The notes under the pieces were generated by a model. It was not told the DNA's origin. It saw only the letters and a program-made list of their open reading frames with translations, and did not search any database. 64,000 nucleotides of DNA, from contig NC_066579.1 in the NCBI RefSeq assembly GCF_024323335.1, forward strand, positions 253,573,575 through 253,637,574. The letters are read 5' to 3'. Of the stretch, positions 1 to 11,083 are shown piece after piece (positions within the stretch are counted from its first letter, which is position 1; every line of letters begins with the position of its first letter). The position numbers and the translations under genes are program-made. This stretch comes from Lathyrus oleraceus (Eukaryota > Streptophyta > Magnoliopsida > Fabales > Fabaceae).

Positions 1-1643
1 GAATTCTAGATCTGAAAATTGAGAGAAAAATGAGAGAGTTCCTTTGGAGTGAGGGTGAGGATTCAATTGCATAGCATTTAGGGCGCCTTCAGGTTAGTGA
101 AATGAAGAGCAATGTCATTGTATTTATAGGCAAGGCAATGCTGAAATGCATGATCACAACTTTGCATGAATGGAAAGGGCCTCCATGCATGGGCCTGTAC
201 AGGCGCATGGAGGGCCCAATTCCACTTGGATTTGGCAGCTGATGCTAAGCATGTTCAAACTGGACGTGCAAATTGTGCATTAATGGATCATGCAATGCAA
301 ATTTAAATGATTTTCAAAAATGGACCATTATGTTCAAGTCTTCGAAAATGCCATGTCCAAACTTGAAACACCACCTCATGAGTAATGGTTGGAAATATTT
401 TTGCATGAGGATTAATTTTTATGTTGATCACAACTTCATTTGAACCTTGGAAATTGATGAAAATCATGAAGTGTAGGGTGCAAAACATGTGCATGTGAGA
501 TTTTCAAAATTGGCCAAAGTTCAAGCCCTTCTGTTTCAATGATGCAAGCTCCAAATGACAAAATCTTAAACATCAAAGTTGTATATCTTTTCAAGGATAT
601 CAGTTTGGAATTAAATTTTGCATCATTTCGATTTTTTATCAAGAAGTTATGGGCACTTGAAGTTGGACTTTTTCACATTTTAATGTCTTTGGTTCAAAGT
701 GACCTATAATGTTTTGCATTATCACATGTATTTATTTTAGGATTTTGAAATTTTGCTCAACATAACATTTGAATTAGACATCTTAAGCTTTCCAATTCAT
801 TTGATCCCACCTCAAAATAATTAAAAATGAAGGAGTTATGTCCTTGGGAAGTTGACCCAAAATTAGGGTTTCAGTCAAAATGACCTATAATGTCTTAGAA
901 TAGATGATGACTTTCCAAGCTTCAAATAAATTGTTTATGAACATAAAAGTTGTTCATATGGTCCTTAAGAACATTTTTGTCCTCGGGGTCATCTCCATTT
1001 GACAAACACATAAAACGTTAGGTCTCAGTGTATTTCAAAATAGTTAGATGAATTGACTGATCAACTACTCAAGTCCAAACCTCATATCTTGATGAATTGA
1101 TGATTGAGGACACTCAAATAAGTTCAAATATGCATGAAATGATGAATGAAAGAAATTCCCTTGATTGCATTTGATCATGGGTTTAGGTTGCTTCATGAGC
1201 AAGGCACAGTTGATGAACAGATGAATTAGGGTTTCCTTGGGAAACAAGCCTCAAGCCCCTTGATTTGCTTTGATCAAAATGATGAATTGAGATACTTGGG
1301 AGGAACATTTGATGGATTATAGATTTGGGAACCATTGCCATGCTTGTTTTCATCTTCTCTTGGCCATATCAATGCACATAGGACCTCCTAGAAGCTTTGG
1401 ATCTTATGACTGCTCAATCTACTAACAAGAGATGTTAGTGACATATTTTTGTGCTTTTGGTTAGTAAATAAAAATGAGAAAAGCAATAATATACAGTTCA
1501 AGCATGCTTGGTGATCTCAAACCAACTGTCAAGGGATCCCACCCAAAGGTAAGGAGCCAAGATGCTTATGATCCTTGAGGCAAGATGTAAATGCAATGTT
1601 ATGATGCCATGAGGGATCTTAGGGTCAAAATTAGTGTCTTACA
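1..1643 (-). mobile_element. E1 3' LTR, U3 and beginning of R (partial)
   Basis: Aligns almost without gaps to 46198-47843, the U3 side of the 5' LTR, with about 7 mismatches in the first 185 bases. On the minus strand it begins TGTAAGACACTAATTTTG, the typical Ogre LTR start, directly after the polypurine tract. A TATA motif lies at 121-128, equivalent to the one in the 5' LTR. The rest of R and U5 is outside the window. Confidence 0.88.
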
Positions 1644-1657
1644 GATGCCCCTATTTA
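1644..1657 (-). other. E1 polypurine tract
   Basis: On the minus strand this reads TAAATAGGGGCATC, immediately before the LTR start. The same block precedes the LTR of element F at 50937-50950, so it is the plus-strand priming site of this Ogre group. Confidence 0.7.
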
Positions 1658-1771
1658 AGGTCATTCTAGCCGGAGATATGAAGGTTAAAATCTTCGTCTC
1701 GACGAGGTTGAATGGGCTTAAATAATAACAAAGAGACGAATTTTGGTCCCTAAGAGGAATTTTGGTCTCGA
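1658..1771 (-). other. E1 terminal 3' UTR remnant left of E4
   Basis: Noncoding. It matches the corresponding segment just before the LTR of F (about 50840-50936), including the shared words TTAGGGACC and TTATTTAAGCCCATT on the minus strand. Near the E4 border a CTCGTCGAGAC word occurs twice (about 1696 and 1766), so the exact junction is uncertain by several bases. Confidence 0.6.
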
Positions 1772-1779
1772 CGAGGTGG

Positions 1780-2210
1780 AAGTCATGAATAGTCTCATCC
1801 TCTTTCATCCTCAGATTTTCAAACTTGGTGGTCAGCATCTGAAGTTTAGACATCCTCACCTTGGAGGTACCTTCATGAGTTATCTTGAGAGTATCCCAAA
1901 CTTCTTTAGCCAGCTCACAATGATGCACCAGTCTGAAGATGTTCTTATTTATTCCATTGAACAGTGCATTCAAGGCCTTAGAGTTTCCAAGGGCTAATGC
2001 CTCTTGCTCCTTGTCCCACTCTTCTTCAGGAATTTGCATCATGATTCCATCTTTACCTGTCTTCGTTGGATGTTCCCATCCTTTGTTGACATCTCTCCAG
2101 ACCTTGCTATCTAGAGACCTCCAGAAAGCTATCATACGCGGTTTCCAGTCATCATAGTTAGAACAATCCAGCATGGGTGGTCTATTTGAGTATCCTACAT
2201 CCTTGTCCAT
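1780..2210 (-). pseudogene. E4 copia gag, N-terminal fragment
   Basis: The reading frame starts MDKDVGYSNRPPMLD and continues through about 143 residues typical of the copia gag N-terminus (DUF4219/UBN2 type), with the landmarks YDDWKPRM, VWDTLKITHEG and MKEDETIHDFH. After that, frame and sequence run into Ogre 3' UTR DNA, so the zinc knuckle and all of pol are absent. The ATG lies about 57 bp inside the PBS, the normal position for this lineage. It cannot give a working Gag. Confidence 0.8.
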
Positions 2211-2266
2211 GGTATGAGAAAGTAACGACCCTAGATCTCACCCAGAAATTAACAGGCAGGGTGCCT

Positions 2267-2278
2267 GCTCTAATGCCA
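2267..2278 (-). other. E4 primer binding site (initiator tRNA-Met type)
   Basis: The minus strand reads TGGCATTAGAGC two bases inside the LTR end. It differs from the usual plant TGGTATCAGAGC at two positions, both transitions, as expected for an old copy. Confidence 0.75.
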
Positions 2279-2882
2279 ATTGAAATTCTAGTTAACAGAC
2301 TTTCAATGTCACACTGGATGTTATGACATCCAATTCTGCACAGACAAGAATTATGCACAACTTAAAAGTAAAGTGCAGTAAATAACACAAGGAATTGTTT
2401 ACCCAGTTCGGTGACACACACACCTACGTCTGGGGGCTACCAAGCCAGGGAGGAAATCCACTACTAGCAGTATTAATTCAGGCCTTAAACCACCTGTTTA
2501 ATCCTTTCACTTAATACCTACCCAATGCAATTTCAATCTTAAACTAAGACCAGAGTTCCTACTCACTCCCCCTCAATCACCTCAGTGATTACAACCTTTA
2601 ATTCGTTTAAAGTTAAATGGCGAAGTTATACTTCAAACAACTCTTGATTGTGCTTAACAACTTTAATCAAGAAACACAACACTCACGCTTAAAAGCTTAG
2701 AGTGACACAGCACTTACAACTCAATGAACACCCTAGTCCAATGCAATCATCTAGGTGATAATTGCTTGACTCACAAGTTACACCCAATACAAGACACACA
2801 TAAAACTACAACAGTGAATTATAATGGAACAATGAATGCTTCACGCTAAAAACCCCCAAGTTCTGAAATCAGGATTGCCATC

Positions 2883-2890
2883 CTTTTATA
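2883..2890 (-). promoter_or_regulatory. TATA box of the E4 LTR
   Basis: TATAAAAG on the minus strand, about 800 bp downstream of the U3 start and followed by a leader running to the PBS. Position and sequence fit the LTR promoter. Confidence 0.5.
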
Positions 2891-3109
2891 TTGCAGCACT
2901 TGGGCCTTGTACTTGTATTTCCTAAAAATAAGGTTAAGCAAGTTAACCTAATTTCCACATATTAGGGTGCTAACAAATAGGTTATTTGTTAGGTCCATTG
3001 ATTGTAGCTTAGTTGTTAGTTTCCTGGATTTTAGCTCAGCTGTTGGATTCCTGAAAAATAGCCTGAGAAAAATACTGAAACAAAAAAACTAACCATCCTA
3101 CACTTTAGC

Positions 3110-3580
3110 ATATGCTGTCAGGAATGAATGTCATAACATTCAGTTTGACGTCCAGAACATAGGCCATATGCTAGGTCTGTTATTTTCCTGAAAACAGACC
3201 ATACTAAATGCTGAATTATAAAAGACCAACCAGTCTATACTTCAGTATCAGCTGTCAGAGATAAATGTCATAACATCCAGTTTGACATTTATGCAATGGG
3301 CCATATGCCAGGTCTGCTATTCTCTTGAAAAACAGACTGAAATAAATACTGAACTGTAGCAGAAAACCAACCTGCCTACTATTCAATATATGCTGTCAAT
3401 GATGAATGTCATAACATTCAGTTTGACATTCAGGCAGTAGGCTATGTGCCAGGTCTGCTACTCTCCTGAAACACAGACTGAACTCAATACTGAGCTATAA
3501 CAGAAAAACCAACTATTCTATAGTTCAGTATCTACTGTCATGGATGAATGTCATAACATCCAGTTTGACATTCAGTAAAT
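3110..3580 (-). repeat. Tandem repeats of about 140 bp in the U3 of E4
   Basis: Three and a half degenerate copies begin near 3114, 3249, 3392 and 3533. Each carries CTGTCA, then GAATGTCATAACATTC or a close variant, then a CAGTTTGACATT word and an AGGTCTG word. The core GAATGT-CATA-ACATTC is an inverted repeat with a 4-base loop. Confidence 0.75.
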
Positions 3581-3691
3581 CCTGTATTAGTTAATCCTGC
3601 AGCATGCTACTCAAGCATGTCATGACATCAGTCAAGACATCAGAGTACAATTAGTGTTTTAACACAAAATGCAGCCAATCAAACATCTACA

Positions 3692-3704
3692 AACTCCCTC
3701 TTTG
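3692..3704 (-). other. E4 polypurine tract
   Basis: The minus strand reads CCAAAGAGGGAGTT immediately before the LTR start TGTAGATG, the standard priming site for plus-strand DNA in this copia group. Confidence 0.7.
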
Positions 3705-3821
3705 GCAAATTTTTGGCTAAAACAACTTGGCATCACAACAGAGTTCACAGCAGCGGAAAACACACATCCAAGCAGAGAAACTAACATAGCTAATACACTC
3801 AGAATAGCAACCCACTCAGCA

Positions 3822-3955
3822 CACATAGAAGTTAAATAAGAACTTCAAACAGCAGCACACAAGGAAGTTAAATAAAAACTTCAAACAGTAGCACACAAGT
3901 AGCAGCACACAAGAAAGTTAAATAAAAACTTCAAACAGCAGCACACAAGTAGATA
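3822..3955. repeat. Short tandem repeats in the E4 3' UTR
   Basis: Three copies of a unit of about 50-60 bp built from GAAGTTAAATAA, AACTTCAAACAG and CAGCACACAAG. Noncoding, between the env-like ORF and the polypurine tract. Confidence 0.7.
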
Positions 3956-4187
3956 GCCCACAACAACACACTCACACTCATCACACATAGAAGTTGAACA
4001 TCAAGATGCAGCACAACCTCTGGATTAGAGGATCTTCAATATCTGTTCAAGCACATAGCAAATCCGTTGTCCTAGGGCACTAGTGTTATCCCCCTTTTTG
4101 TCAAAAATGTTGCCAAAGCAACACTTAAAATTACAGACCAAAACAAAATAAAATTACACAGAATTTTTCAGAAACACGGGAAAGGAT

Positions 4188-4841
4188 TTATTCATCTGAC
4201 TCAGAGTCAGCACCATCATCAGTGCCATCATCAGGACTTGCATCCTCTTCACCCTCTGTACTTTGTCTTGCTGCTCCTTCTACAACATCAGTAGCTTCAC
4301 CAAGTACATCATCTTCAATCATCTCCAATTTGATAATCAAATTTTCCAAAGTGAGCTTCCTTGCCTCTAACTCCTTGCATGTTTCTTTGAGTATTGCAAT
4401 GACAGCAGCTTTACCTGGTTGATTGCAAACACTTGATGTCTCTCCTGTTGCCATGGCAATGTCAAGAACATGCTTCCCTAGGAACAGTTTATGATTGAAG
4501 GCCAAAGGACTCTCTCTTCTTTTCACAAAATCATTTTCTGTTAATATGTTTGGAAATTGATTCAACACAATACCACATATGAGGGAAGGAAAGGCTATAG
4601 GCCCCTTCACACTGAAGCTTCCTGCATGCTTCATGGTTTGATCAAAAGTGTAGGTTCCATAGTCAAACTTGGCTTTGGTTCCAACAACATATATGAACTT
4701 TCCAAGCATTACAGCCACTGTAGATTTGTAATTGGTGGGCACCCAGTTGGCAGCTCCAATTTTGTGCAGCATAGCATACTTGACACTGGGTTTGCTGGCC
4801 ACCAACTTACCTTTTAGGGGCCATTTCAATACTATGCAAAC

Positions 4842-4876
<35 letters not shown>

Positions 4877-5192
4877 TCTCCTTTACTAAAATCTCATAGC
4901 ACTTTGAGAGCTGAGTCACAGTTTTCATTAACCCTGCCTCTTGAATAAGGTCTATAATCTCCTTACATTCCAGAACATTCTAATCCAGTTCCCTTTCCAA
5001 AGCCAGCCTCTTGTGATAAACATACTTCCACCTGTTCACACTAGAAGCAAAATGGAATGATATGTTGTCAATTGGTACCTCAGGGACACTAGCTGCCAGC
5101 TTGCTAGTGGTTGGCTTCTTCTTTGACAGAGATGTTGTGACATCACATGGGACATCTGAGTCAGACTCCACCACAACAAACTTGGTCTTCAT
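4188..5192 (-). pseudogene. E4 env-like (third ORF) protein, decayed
   Basis: Two reading blocks, 5192-4980 and 4928-4188, are separated by an in-frame stop after YHKRLALERELD. Landmarks are SSVNRWKYV, LECKEI, MKTVTQLSKCYE, KYAMLHKIGAANWVPT, DYGTYTFDQ, IAFPSLICGI and an acidic C-terminal tail (SPDDGTDDGADSESDE). This matches the extra ORF found 3' of pol in SIRE/Maximus elements, often called envelope-like although its function is unproven. A run of ten leucines comes from an expanded TAA microsatellite. Same family as the ORF at 37805 in E2, but strongly diverged. Confidence 0.7.
4842..4872. repeat. (TAA)n microsatellite inside the E4 env-like frame
   Basis: About ten TAA/AAT units. On the minus strand they are read as consecutive TTA leucine codons, giving the poly-leucine run of the pseudogene. 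Confidence 0.9.
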
Positions 5193-5205
5193 TTTCTTGG
5201 GCCAC

Positions 5206-7168
5206 CAAATTCAGCCGGGGAATAGATGGACAATTACTGGTTACTGAGCAATCATTCATCTACACTACGGCGGAAGTGCAATGGAAGTAACAAAAGTAGC
5301 CAGTCTAGGAACAAGCTAGAGAGACACTATGAAACAAGACTCTACCCTATGAGGATATATCTTAGGGGAGAACTCCATCCCAATATATGTGTTGGGAGGA
5401 AACTAAAATAACAGTCATCCACGAGGGCTTATCCCAGTGGGGAATATGGAAGAAAGGGTAGATGCTTTCTGCTTATGAGGTTGACTTTAAGTTGGGAGAT
5501 TAAACACCGACATCTGCTTGGAGAAATATATCACCAACTAGCAGGGGACAACAATCAAAAATATATGGCAAGAAATGCAGCATGAATATCTGAATGTTAA
5601 GAATATGCATACATATGCGTGATTTATGTATGATGAATGCTGACAAACAGACGTATCTAACACAAACAGGTCCAAGAATCAATGGACAAACATCCGATAC
5701 TACATCTCAAGAGAGGAAACCAGGCCCATTGGAGAACATCCAATCTGATGGGGGCAAAAGATACCAGGAAACCAAGATCTCTACAGGGAAAGGGGAACCA
5801 TTCACTCCAGGTGGGGAAAGGATCAACACATCTTCCTCAGAAGCTCTCATACCACTCTATAACCAGGCAAAGTCTCGGCTGAGGAATCTAAACAAGGATA
5901 AAATCTGCCATAAAATCAACTCTACTGAGGAAATTATCGAAGAGGGAAATGAATCTCTGTGGGGAACAACCATCAATCAAAAGGTTTCAAGACCAACACA
6001 TCTTCTTCCACTGCTAAAGAAATCATATCTGCCGAGGAGAAGAGAACACTACTCCGCTGGGGGAAGGAAAGATAAACATCTTCATCAACCACTCTGCTCG
6101 GGAGGAAACCACAAACGGGTTATGATTAGACAATTCCTCTGGGGGAACATTGATGACGGCCAAATCGGGGATTACCCGTAGGCAACTACTGGGGATACCC
6201 TGCTGGTGACCATACTGGGGAGTAAAAGTGGGATCATCCCTACTAAAGATGGTCGAGGAGCAAATTTGTTGGAGATCAAAAGTAGACAAATCCACAGGGG
6301 AAAAGCTACAAACCAAATTTGATGATAACTCCGCTTATGCTGGGGATTTTTGGCTCTCTCTGGCGGAGAAATTTCTAACTCGAAGTGAGGGAAAACCAAC
6401 TCTGGGAATTTAGAAGATTGAGACCGCATCCAAAACTCCAAAAACTCTGGGGATTTGGTGGGAGGTACAACTTTCTTCTCTGCTCGCGGGGGAGACAACC
6501 TGAAAGATAATGAACAGGATACAAGTATGCTGGGAACATGAACAAATGTCTTACCCTTTTGGGAATCATACCATCCTTGGGAGAGCACTGAAGACGTCCC
6601 AAGTATCCTTTTTGTCATCGTGAATGTTCACTTTGTTTAAAAACAGTTTATGAAAATTTTATTGATTTAAGACAATCATATTTTTCAATTAAAACATGCA
6701 AAACATTTGTTTGAATAGAAACAAATAAGAGTGTAAAGAATTAGATAAAGGCTCAAATTTATTTGATGGAATGGTAGTCTGCAAATAGCAAGACTCCATG
6801 GATCTTTACAAATTTGAAATTGGTGATATATATTGGAAAAGGGCTACATTGAACATAATGACCATTTCTCCACCAACTCTGAATCTGGTGTATTTGAAGC
6901 TTCAGTTGACAACGACTGAGCGAGAATCTTTGACAGATGACAGTTGTAGAACAAAGTGTTGTCAGGATGCAGTTACTTGCCAAATCCCTAATTTTTGCCC
7001 AGATTGCCTCAGGGTGAGGTACTTAATCTAGCGGGATACATATTCATTTTTTTATGTCTCTAACTTTTGCCTGGATCGCCCTTTCGGGTTTTCAATCCAC
7101 CGAGACGCTCATTTTTGCCTAAGCCTCCCTTTCGGGTTTTCAACTTAGCGAGCTATTATGCTTTTATT
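5206..7168 (-). other. E1 3' UTR
   Basis: About 2 kb without a credible reading frame between the integrase stop and E4. It is rich in short words such as CCCCAGTGGGGA and their variants. It is homologous, on the opposite strand, to the 3' UTR of F (about 49780-49990). The small frames on both strands here are not conserved and are not genes. Confidence 0.7.
6988..7155 (-). repeat. Degenerate tandem repeats just after E1 pol
   Basis: Three degenerate units of about 50 bp. The two clearest, near 7064 and 7111, share TTTTGCC and GCCCTTTCGGGTTTTCAA-like words followed by a CGAG word. They sit directly 3' of the pol stop codon. Confidence 0.6.
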
Positions 7169-9557
7169 TTAGGCGAAGTATTTCTTGACTGCATCTGAAT
7201 TCACAGGACGAGTGAAATCCTCCCCATCCATAGTTGTAAGTATCAAAGCACCGCCTGAAAAGGCTCTCTTAACAACATATGGACCTTCATAGTTTGGAGT
7301 CCACTTGCCCTTGGAATCGGGCGCGAAAGACAAGACCTTATTGAGCACGAGGTCACCTTCTCGGAACACACGAGGCTTGACCTTCTTATCAAAGGCTTTC
7401 TTCATCCTTTGCTGATATAACTGACCATGGCACATGGCAGTCAATCTCTTATCTTCTATCAGATTCAGTTGGTCATAACGACTCTGAACCCATTCAGCAT
7501 CAGTCAACTTGGCTTCCATCAAGACTCTCATTGATAGGATCTCCACCTCTACTGGGAGCACAACCTCCATGCCATATAGAAGGGAGAAAGGGGTTACCCC
7601 TGTTGAAGTGCGGACAGATGTACGATATCCATGCAAAGCAAATGGCAGAATCTCATGCCAATCTTTGTACGTAACAACCATCTTCTTGACAATCTTTTTG
7701 ATGTTCTTATTAGCAGCTTCAACAGCCCCATTCATCTTGGGTCTGTAAGGAGAAGAATTATGATGTGCTATCTTGAACTCGCTACACAACTCTTTCATCA
7801 TCTTTGTTCAAGTTAGATCCATTATCAGTAATGATCTTGTTTGGCACACCATAACGCCATATGAGTTGATTCTTGATAAACTTCACAACCACCTGCCTAG
7901 TCACGTTTGCATATGATGCCGCTTCAACCCACTTGGTGAAGTAATTAATTGCTACGAGAATAAATCTGTGACCGTTGGACGCTTTCGGCTCTATCATGCC
8001 AATCATGTCAATTCCCCACATAGAGAAAGGCCATCGTGATGACATCACATTCAGAAGTGTCGGGGGAATATGAATCTTATCCGCATAAATCTGACACTTA
8101 TGGCATTTCTTCACATATTTGCAGCAGTCGGACTCCATTGTCAGCCAATAGTAGCCTGCTCTCAACATCTTCCTAGCCATGGCATGTCCATTGGAATGGG
8201 TACCAAATGAACCCTCATGGACCTCAGTCATTAACAGGTCTGCTTCGTGTCTATCCACGCATCTAAGCAGAACCATGTCAAAATTCCTATTATAAAGCAC
8301 ATCGCCATTGAGGTAGAAACTACCTGATAATCTCCTCAAAGTCTTCCTATCTTTCACAGATGCCCCAGGCGGGTAAATCTGGCTTTGAAGAAAACACTTG
8401 ATATCATAATACCATGGCTTATCATCTTTTACTTCCTCAACTGCAAATACATGAGCTGGTATATCCAAGCGCATCACAGTGATATTGGGAACCTCATTCC
8501 AGAGTCTTACTATGATCATCGAAGCAAGTGTAGCAAGAGCATCTGCCATCCGATTCTCATCTCGAGGAATATGATGGAAGTAAACCTCAGTAAAGAATGT
8601 TGAAATCCTCCTCGCATAATCTCTATATGGGACGAGGCCAGGCTGATTCGTCTCCCATTCACCCTTAATCTGATTAACAACAAGGGGCGAATCACCATAC
8701 ACATCAAGATGTTTGATCCTAAGATCAAAACACTCTTCCAATCCCATGATACAGGCCTCATACTCAGCCATATTATTCGTGCATTTGAAAGTTAGCATTG
8801 TTGTAAAAGGAAAATGTGTGCCCTGAGGAGTAATAATCACTGCCCCAATACCATTTCCATACTGATTTACAGTGCCATCAAATACCATGCTCCATCGGGA
8901 ACCAGGCTCTGGCCCTTCATCGAGCGTAGGCTCATCGCAATCTTTCATTTTCAAATACAGAATCTCCTCATTTGGGAAGTCGTACTGAACTGACTGATAA
9001 TCCTCAATTGGTTGATGTGCCAAGTGGTTAGCCAAGATACTACCTTTTATAGCCTTCTGAGCTCGATACTTAATATCATACTCAGACAACAACATCTGCC
9101 AACGGGAAATCCTCCTAGTTAAAGCAGGCTTCTCAAAGATATACTTGATCGGATCCATTTTGGATATCAACCAAGTCGTATGATTCAACATATACTGGCG
9201 TAAGCGCTTAGCAGCCCAAGCCAAAGCACAATATGTTTTCTCAAGCATCGAGTATCGAGACTCACAATCGATGAACTTCTTACTCAAGTAGTAAATAGCA
9301 TATTCTTTCTTCCCTGTTTCGTCTTGCTGACCAAGGACACAACCCATTGAGTCTTCAAGAATTGTCAGATACATAATCAAGGGTCTCCCTTCCACAGGCG
9401 GAGACAGAATCGGCGGCTCGGACAGATACTCTTTAATACTGTCGAAGGCTTTTTGGCAATCCTCGGTCCAATCATGAGACTGATCTTTCTGGAGGAGCTT
9501 GAATATTGGCACACATGTGGCAGTCATGTGGGATATAAATCTGGAAATATAATTCAA
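7169..9557 (-). pseudogene. E1 pol: end of RT, RNase H and integrase
   Basis: Two overlapping frames (9557-7782 and 7801-7169) belong to one polyprotein. The first begins at the NYISRFISHM block after RT and covers RNase H (WSMVFDGTVN, YEACIMGLEE, PRDENRMADALA), the integrase zinc finger (HSNGHAMARKM ... CCKYVKKCHKCQ) and the catalytic core (WGIDMIG, TDNGSN). The second continues MMKELCSEFKIAHHNSS ... AVEAANKNI, with the last catalytic Glu, and the C-terminal KWTPNYEGPYVVKRAFSGG domain. A net 2-base loss near 7805 causes the shift. Stop codons also interrupt RT upstream. The lineage is Tat/Ogre. Confidence 0.85.
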
Positions 9558-9572
9558 GGGGCCAAGAAAACC

Positions 9573-10624
9573 TCAGACTTGCTTCTCAGTTTTGGGCGCA
9601 GGCATCTCTTGTATTGCTTTGACCTTTGCAGGATCAACCTCAATACCTCTCTCACTGACAATAAAGCCCAATAACTTGCCGGAATGGACTCCAAATGTAC
9701 ACTTGTTAGGATTCAGACGAAGCTTATACTTCCTCAAACGCTGAAAAAGCTTCAACAAGTGCTCTATATGTTCAACTTCCGTTCTCGACTTTGCAATCAT
9801 ATCATCAACATATACCTCGATCTCTTTATGCATCAATCGTGAAACAGGTAGTCATAGCTCGTTGATACCTGGCTCCGACGTTCTTCATACCGAAGGGCAT
9901 CACTCGATAACAGAATGTTCCCCAAGGTGTGATGAATGTTGTCTTCTCCATATCCTCGGGTGCCATTTTAATCTGATTATATCCGGAAAATCTGTCCATA
10001 AATGAGAAGACATTGAATTTAGTTGTATTATCTACCAACATATCAATATGTGGTAGAGGGAAATCATCTTTCGGACTAGCTTTATTCAAGTCTCTATAGT
10101 CCACGCACATTCGGACTTTCCCATCTTTCTTAGGCACGGGCACAATATTGGCCACCCATTGAGGATATGTAGAAGTCACCAGAAACCCCGCATCAATTTG
10201 CTTCTGAACTTCCTCTTTAATCTTCACTGCCATATCAGGATGAGTTCTTCTGAGCTTCTACTTCATAGGAACGCACTCAGGCTTCAAAGGCAGGAAATGT
10301 TGCACGATATCAGTATCTAGACCAGGCATATCTTTATAGGACCTGACAAAGACGTCGATGTATTCTCGTAGAAACTCAATCAACCCCTTCTTAACAGATT
10401 CTTCAAGGAGTGCCCCAATCTTTACTTCTCGCACACAATCTTCAGACCCCAAGTTGTCTGTTTCCAGATTCTTGAGATGCGGCTGAATGATCTTCTCTTC
10501 ATGCTCAAGTAGACGGGTGATCTCGTCGGGAATCTCTTCAACATCATCTTCTTCTGCCTCAAATAAAGGGAACTCAAAGTTGGGAGATGGTGTTGGATCA
10601 TTATGTTCAATGGGTTTGATCAAC
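9573..10624 (-). pseudogene. E1 pol: protease-RT linker and reverse transcriptase
   Basis: Frames 10623-10258, 10233-9826 and 9836-9573 form one RT region. Motifs in order: the acidic linker EAEEDDVEEIPDE, KLRRTHPDMAVK, QWVANIVPVPKKDGK, CVDYRDLNKAS, FMDRFSGYNQIKMAPEDM, YRVMPFG and the active site YVDDMIAKS, followed by LLGFIVSERGIEVDP. The catalytic YVDD is intact. A stop lies after ECVPMK, a frameshift occurs near 9835 just before the active-site block, and another stop follows EKQV. Not functional. Confidence 0.85.
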
Positions 10625-10887
10625 CTGCATAATGATTTTGGATATAAAAGAGATTTTAGAATTCAAATATGGCAAATCATTATGCAGATGGAAAGATTGA
10701 TTTTATTCTATTTTTAGGGTTTTATGTGATCACCAATTTCATGCAAAAAGAAAAAGTGATAATAATTGGAAAAACAAACATTTAACATGAATTTATTGAA
10801 TGAAAATATCATTGTATTTATGAGCCAACAATGTCATCACTCCTCCTTTTGGCGTGGGAGAAGGGTTTTTAAACAAAATAACATTAC
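10625..10887 (-). other. Ogre intron in E1 (263 bp)
   Basis: The upstream exon ends HKSK followed by a stop. A donor GTAATG (10887) and an acceptor TTATGCAG ending at 10625 remove the stop. Joining the two sides restores one frame, ...HKSK-LIKPIEHN..., into RT. A spliced intron between protease and RT is known for Ogre elements; its borders here are my reading. The same stop and donor occur in the decayed copy G. Confidence 0.75.
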
Positions 10888-11083
10888 TTTGACTTATGGA
10901 TAACTGTTGGAACATGAACAACGACCCAATTATTGCAAACCCCTCCAGGGATGACAAAGTTTCCAGAATCTTCCTCTGCATCCTCTTCCTCAATAACAGT
11001 AGCTTCCTCATCTTGGACAGTGTGGATGAATCCACCACTCTTAAACATCCCATGCTTGTTGAAAGCGCCAGAAGAATACCCTA
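10888..11083 (-). pseudogene. E1 protease-RT linker exon, part 3' of the E3 insertion
   Basis: On the minus strand it encodes YSSGAFNKHGMFKSGG, an acidic stretch (EEEDAEEDSGNFV) and ends VHVPTVIHKSK before the intron. It continues the frame that enters E3 at 19532 (...SRAGIG), showing that E3 split one exon at its CCCTA target. Confidence 0.8.
11079..11083. repeat. Target site duplication of E3, left copy
   Basis: CCCTA, identical to the five bases at 19532-19536 on the other side of E3. Confidence 0.92.

Larger units (their letters stand above)
2281..3691 (-). mobile_element. E4 LTR (1411 bp)
   Basis: On the minus strand it begins TGTAGATGTTTGATTGG right after the purine tract AAAGAGGGAGTT and ends TTTCA just before the PBS. 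A TATAAAAG box lies at 2883-2890. It serves as 3' LTR for the env-like side and as 5' LTR for the gag side. It contains several tandem copies of a repeat of about 140 bp. Confidence 0.82.
1772..5205 (-). mobile_element. E4: truncated Ty1/copia (SIRE/Maximus-like) fragment, internal-LTR-internal
   Basis: Reading leftward on the minus strand: env-like ORF, 3' UTR, polypurine tract, one complete LTR (3691-2281), PBS and the start of gag. A single LTR is thus flanked by the 3' part of one internal region and the 5' part of another. Both outer ends are truncated and no target duplication is seen. Compared with the 3' UTR of F, about 0.8 kb of E1 is missing at this point, so E4 appears bounded by deletions. 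Possible origins are a tandem pair or LTR-LTR recombination followed by erosion. Confidence 0.75.
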
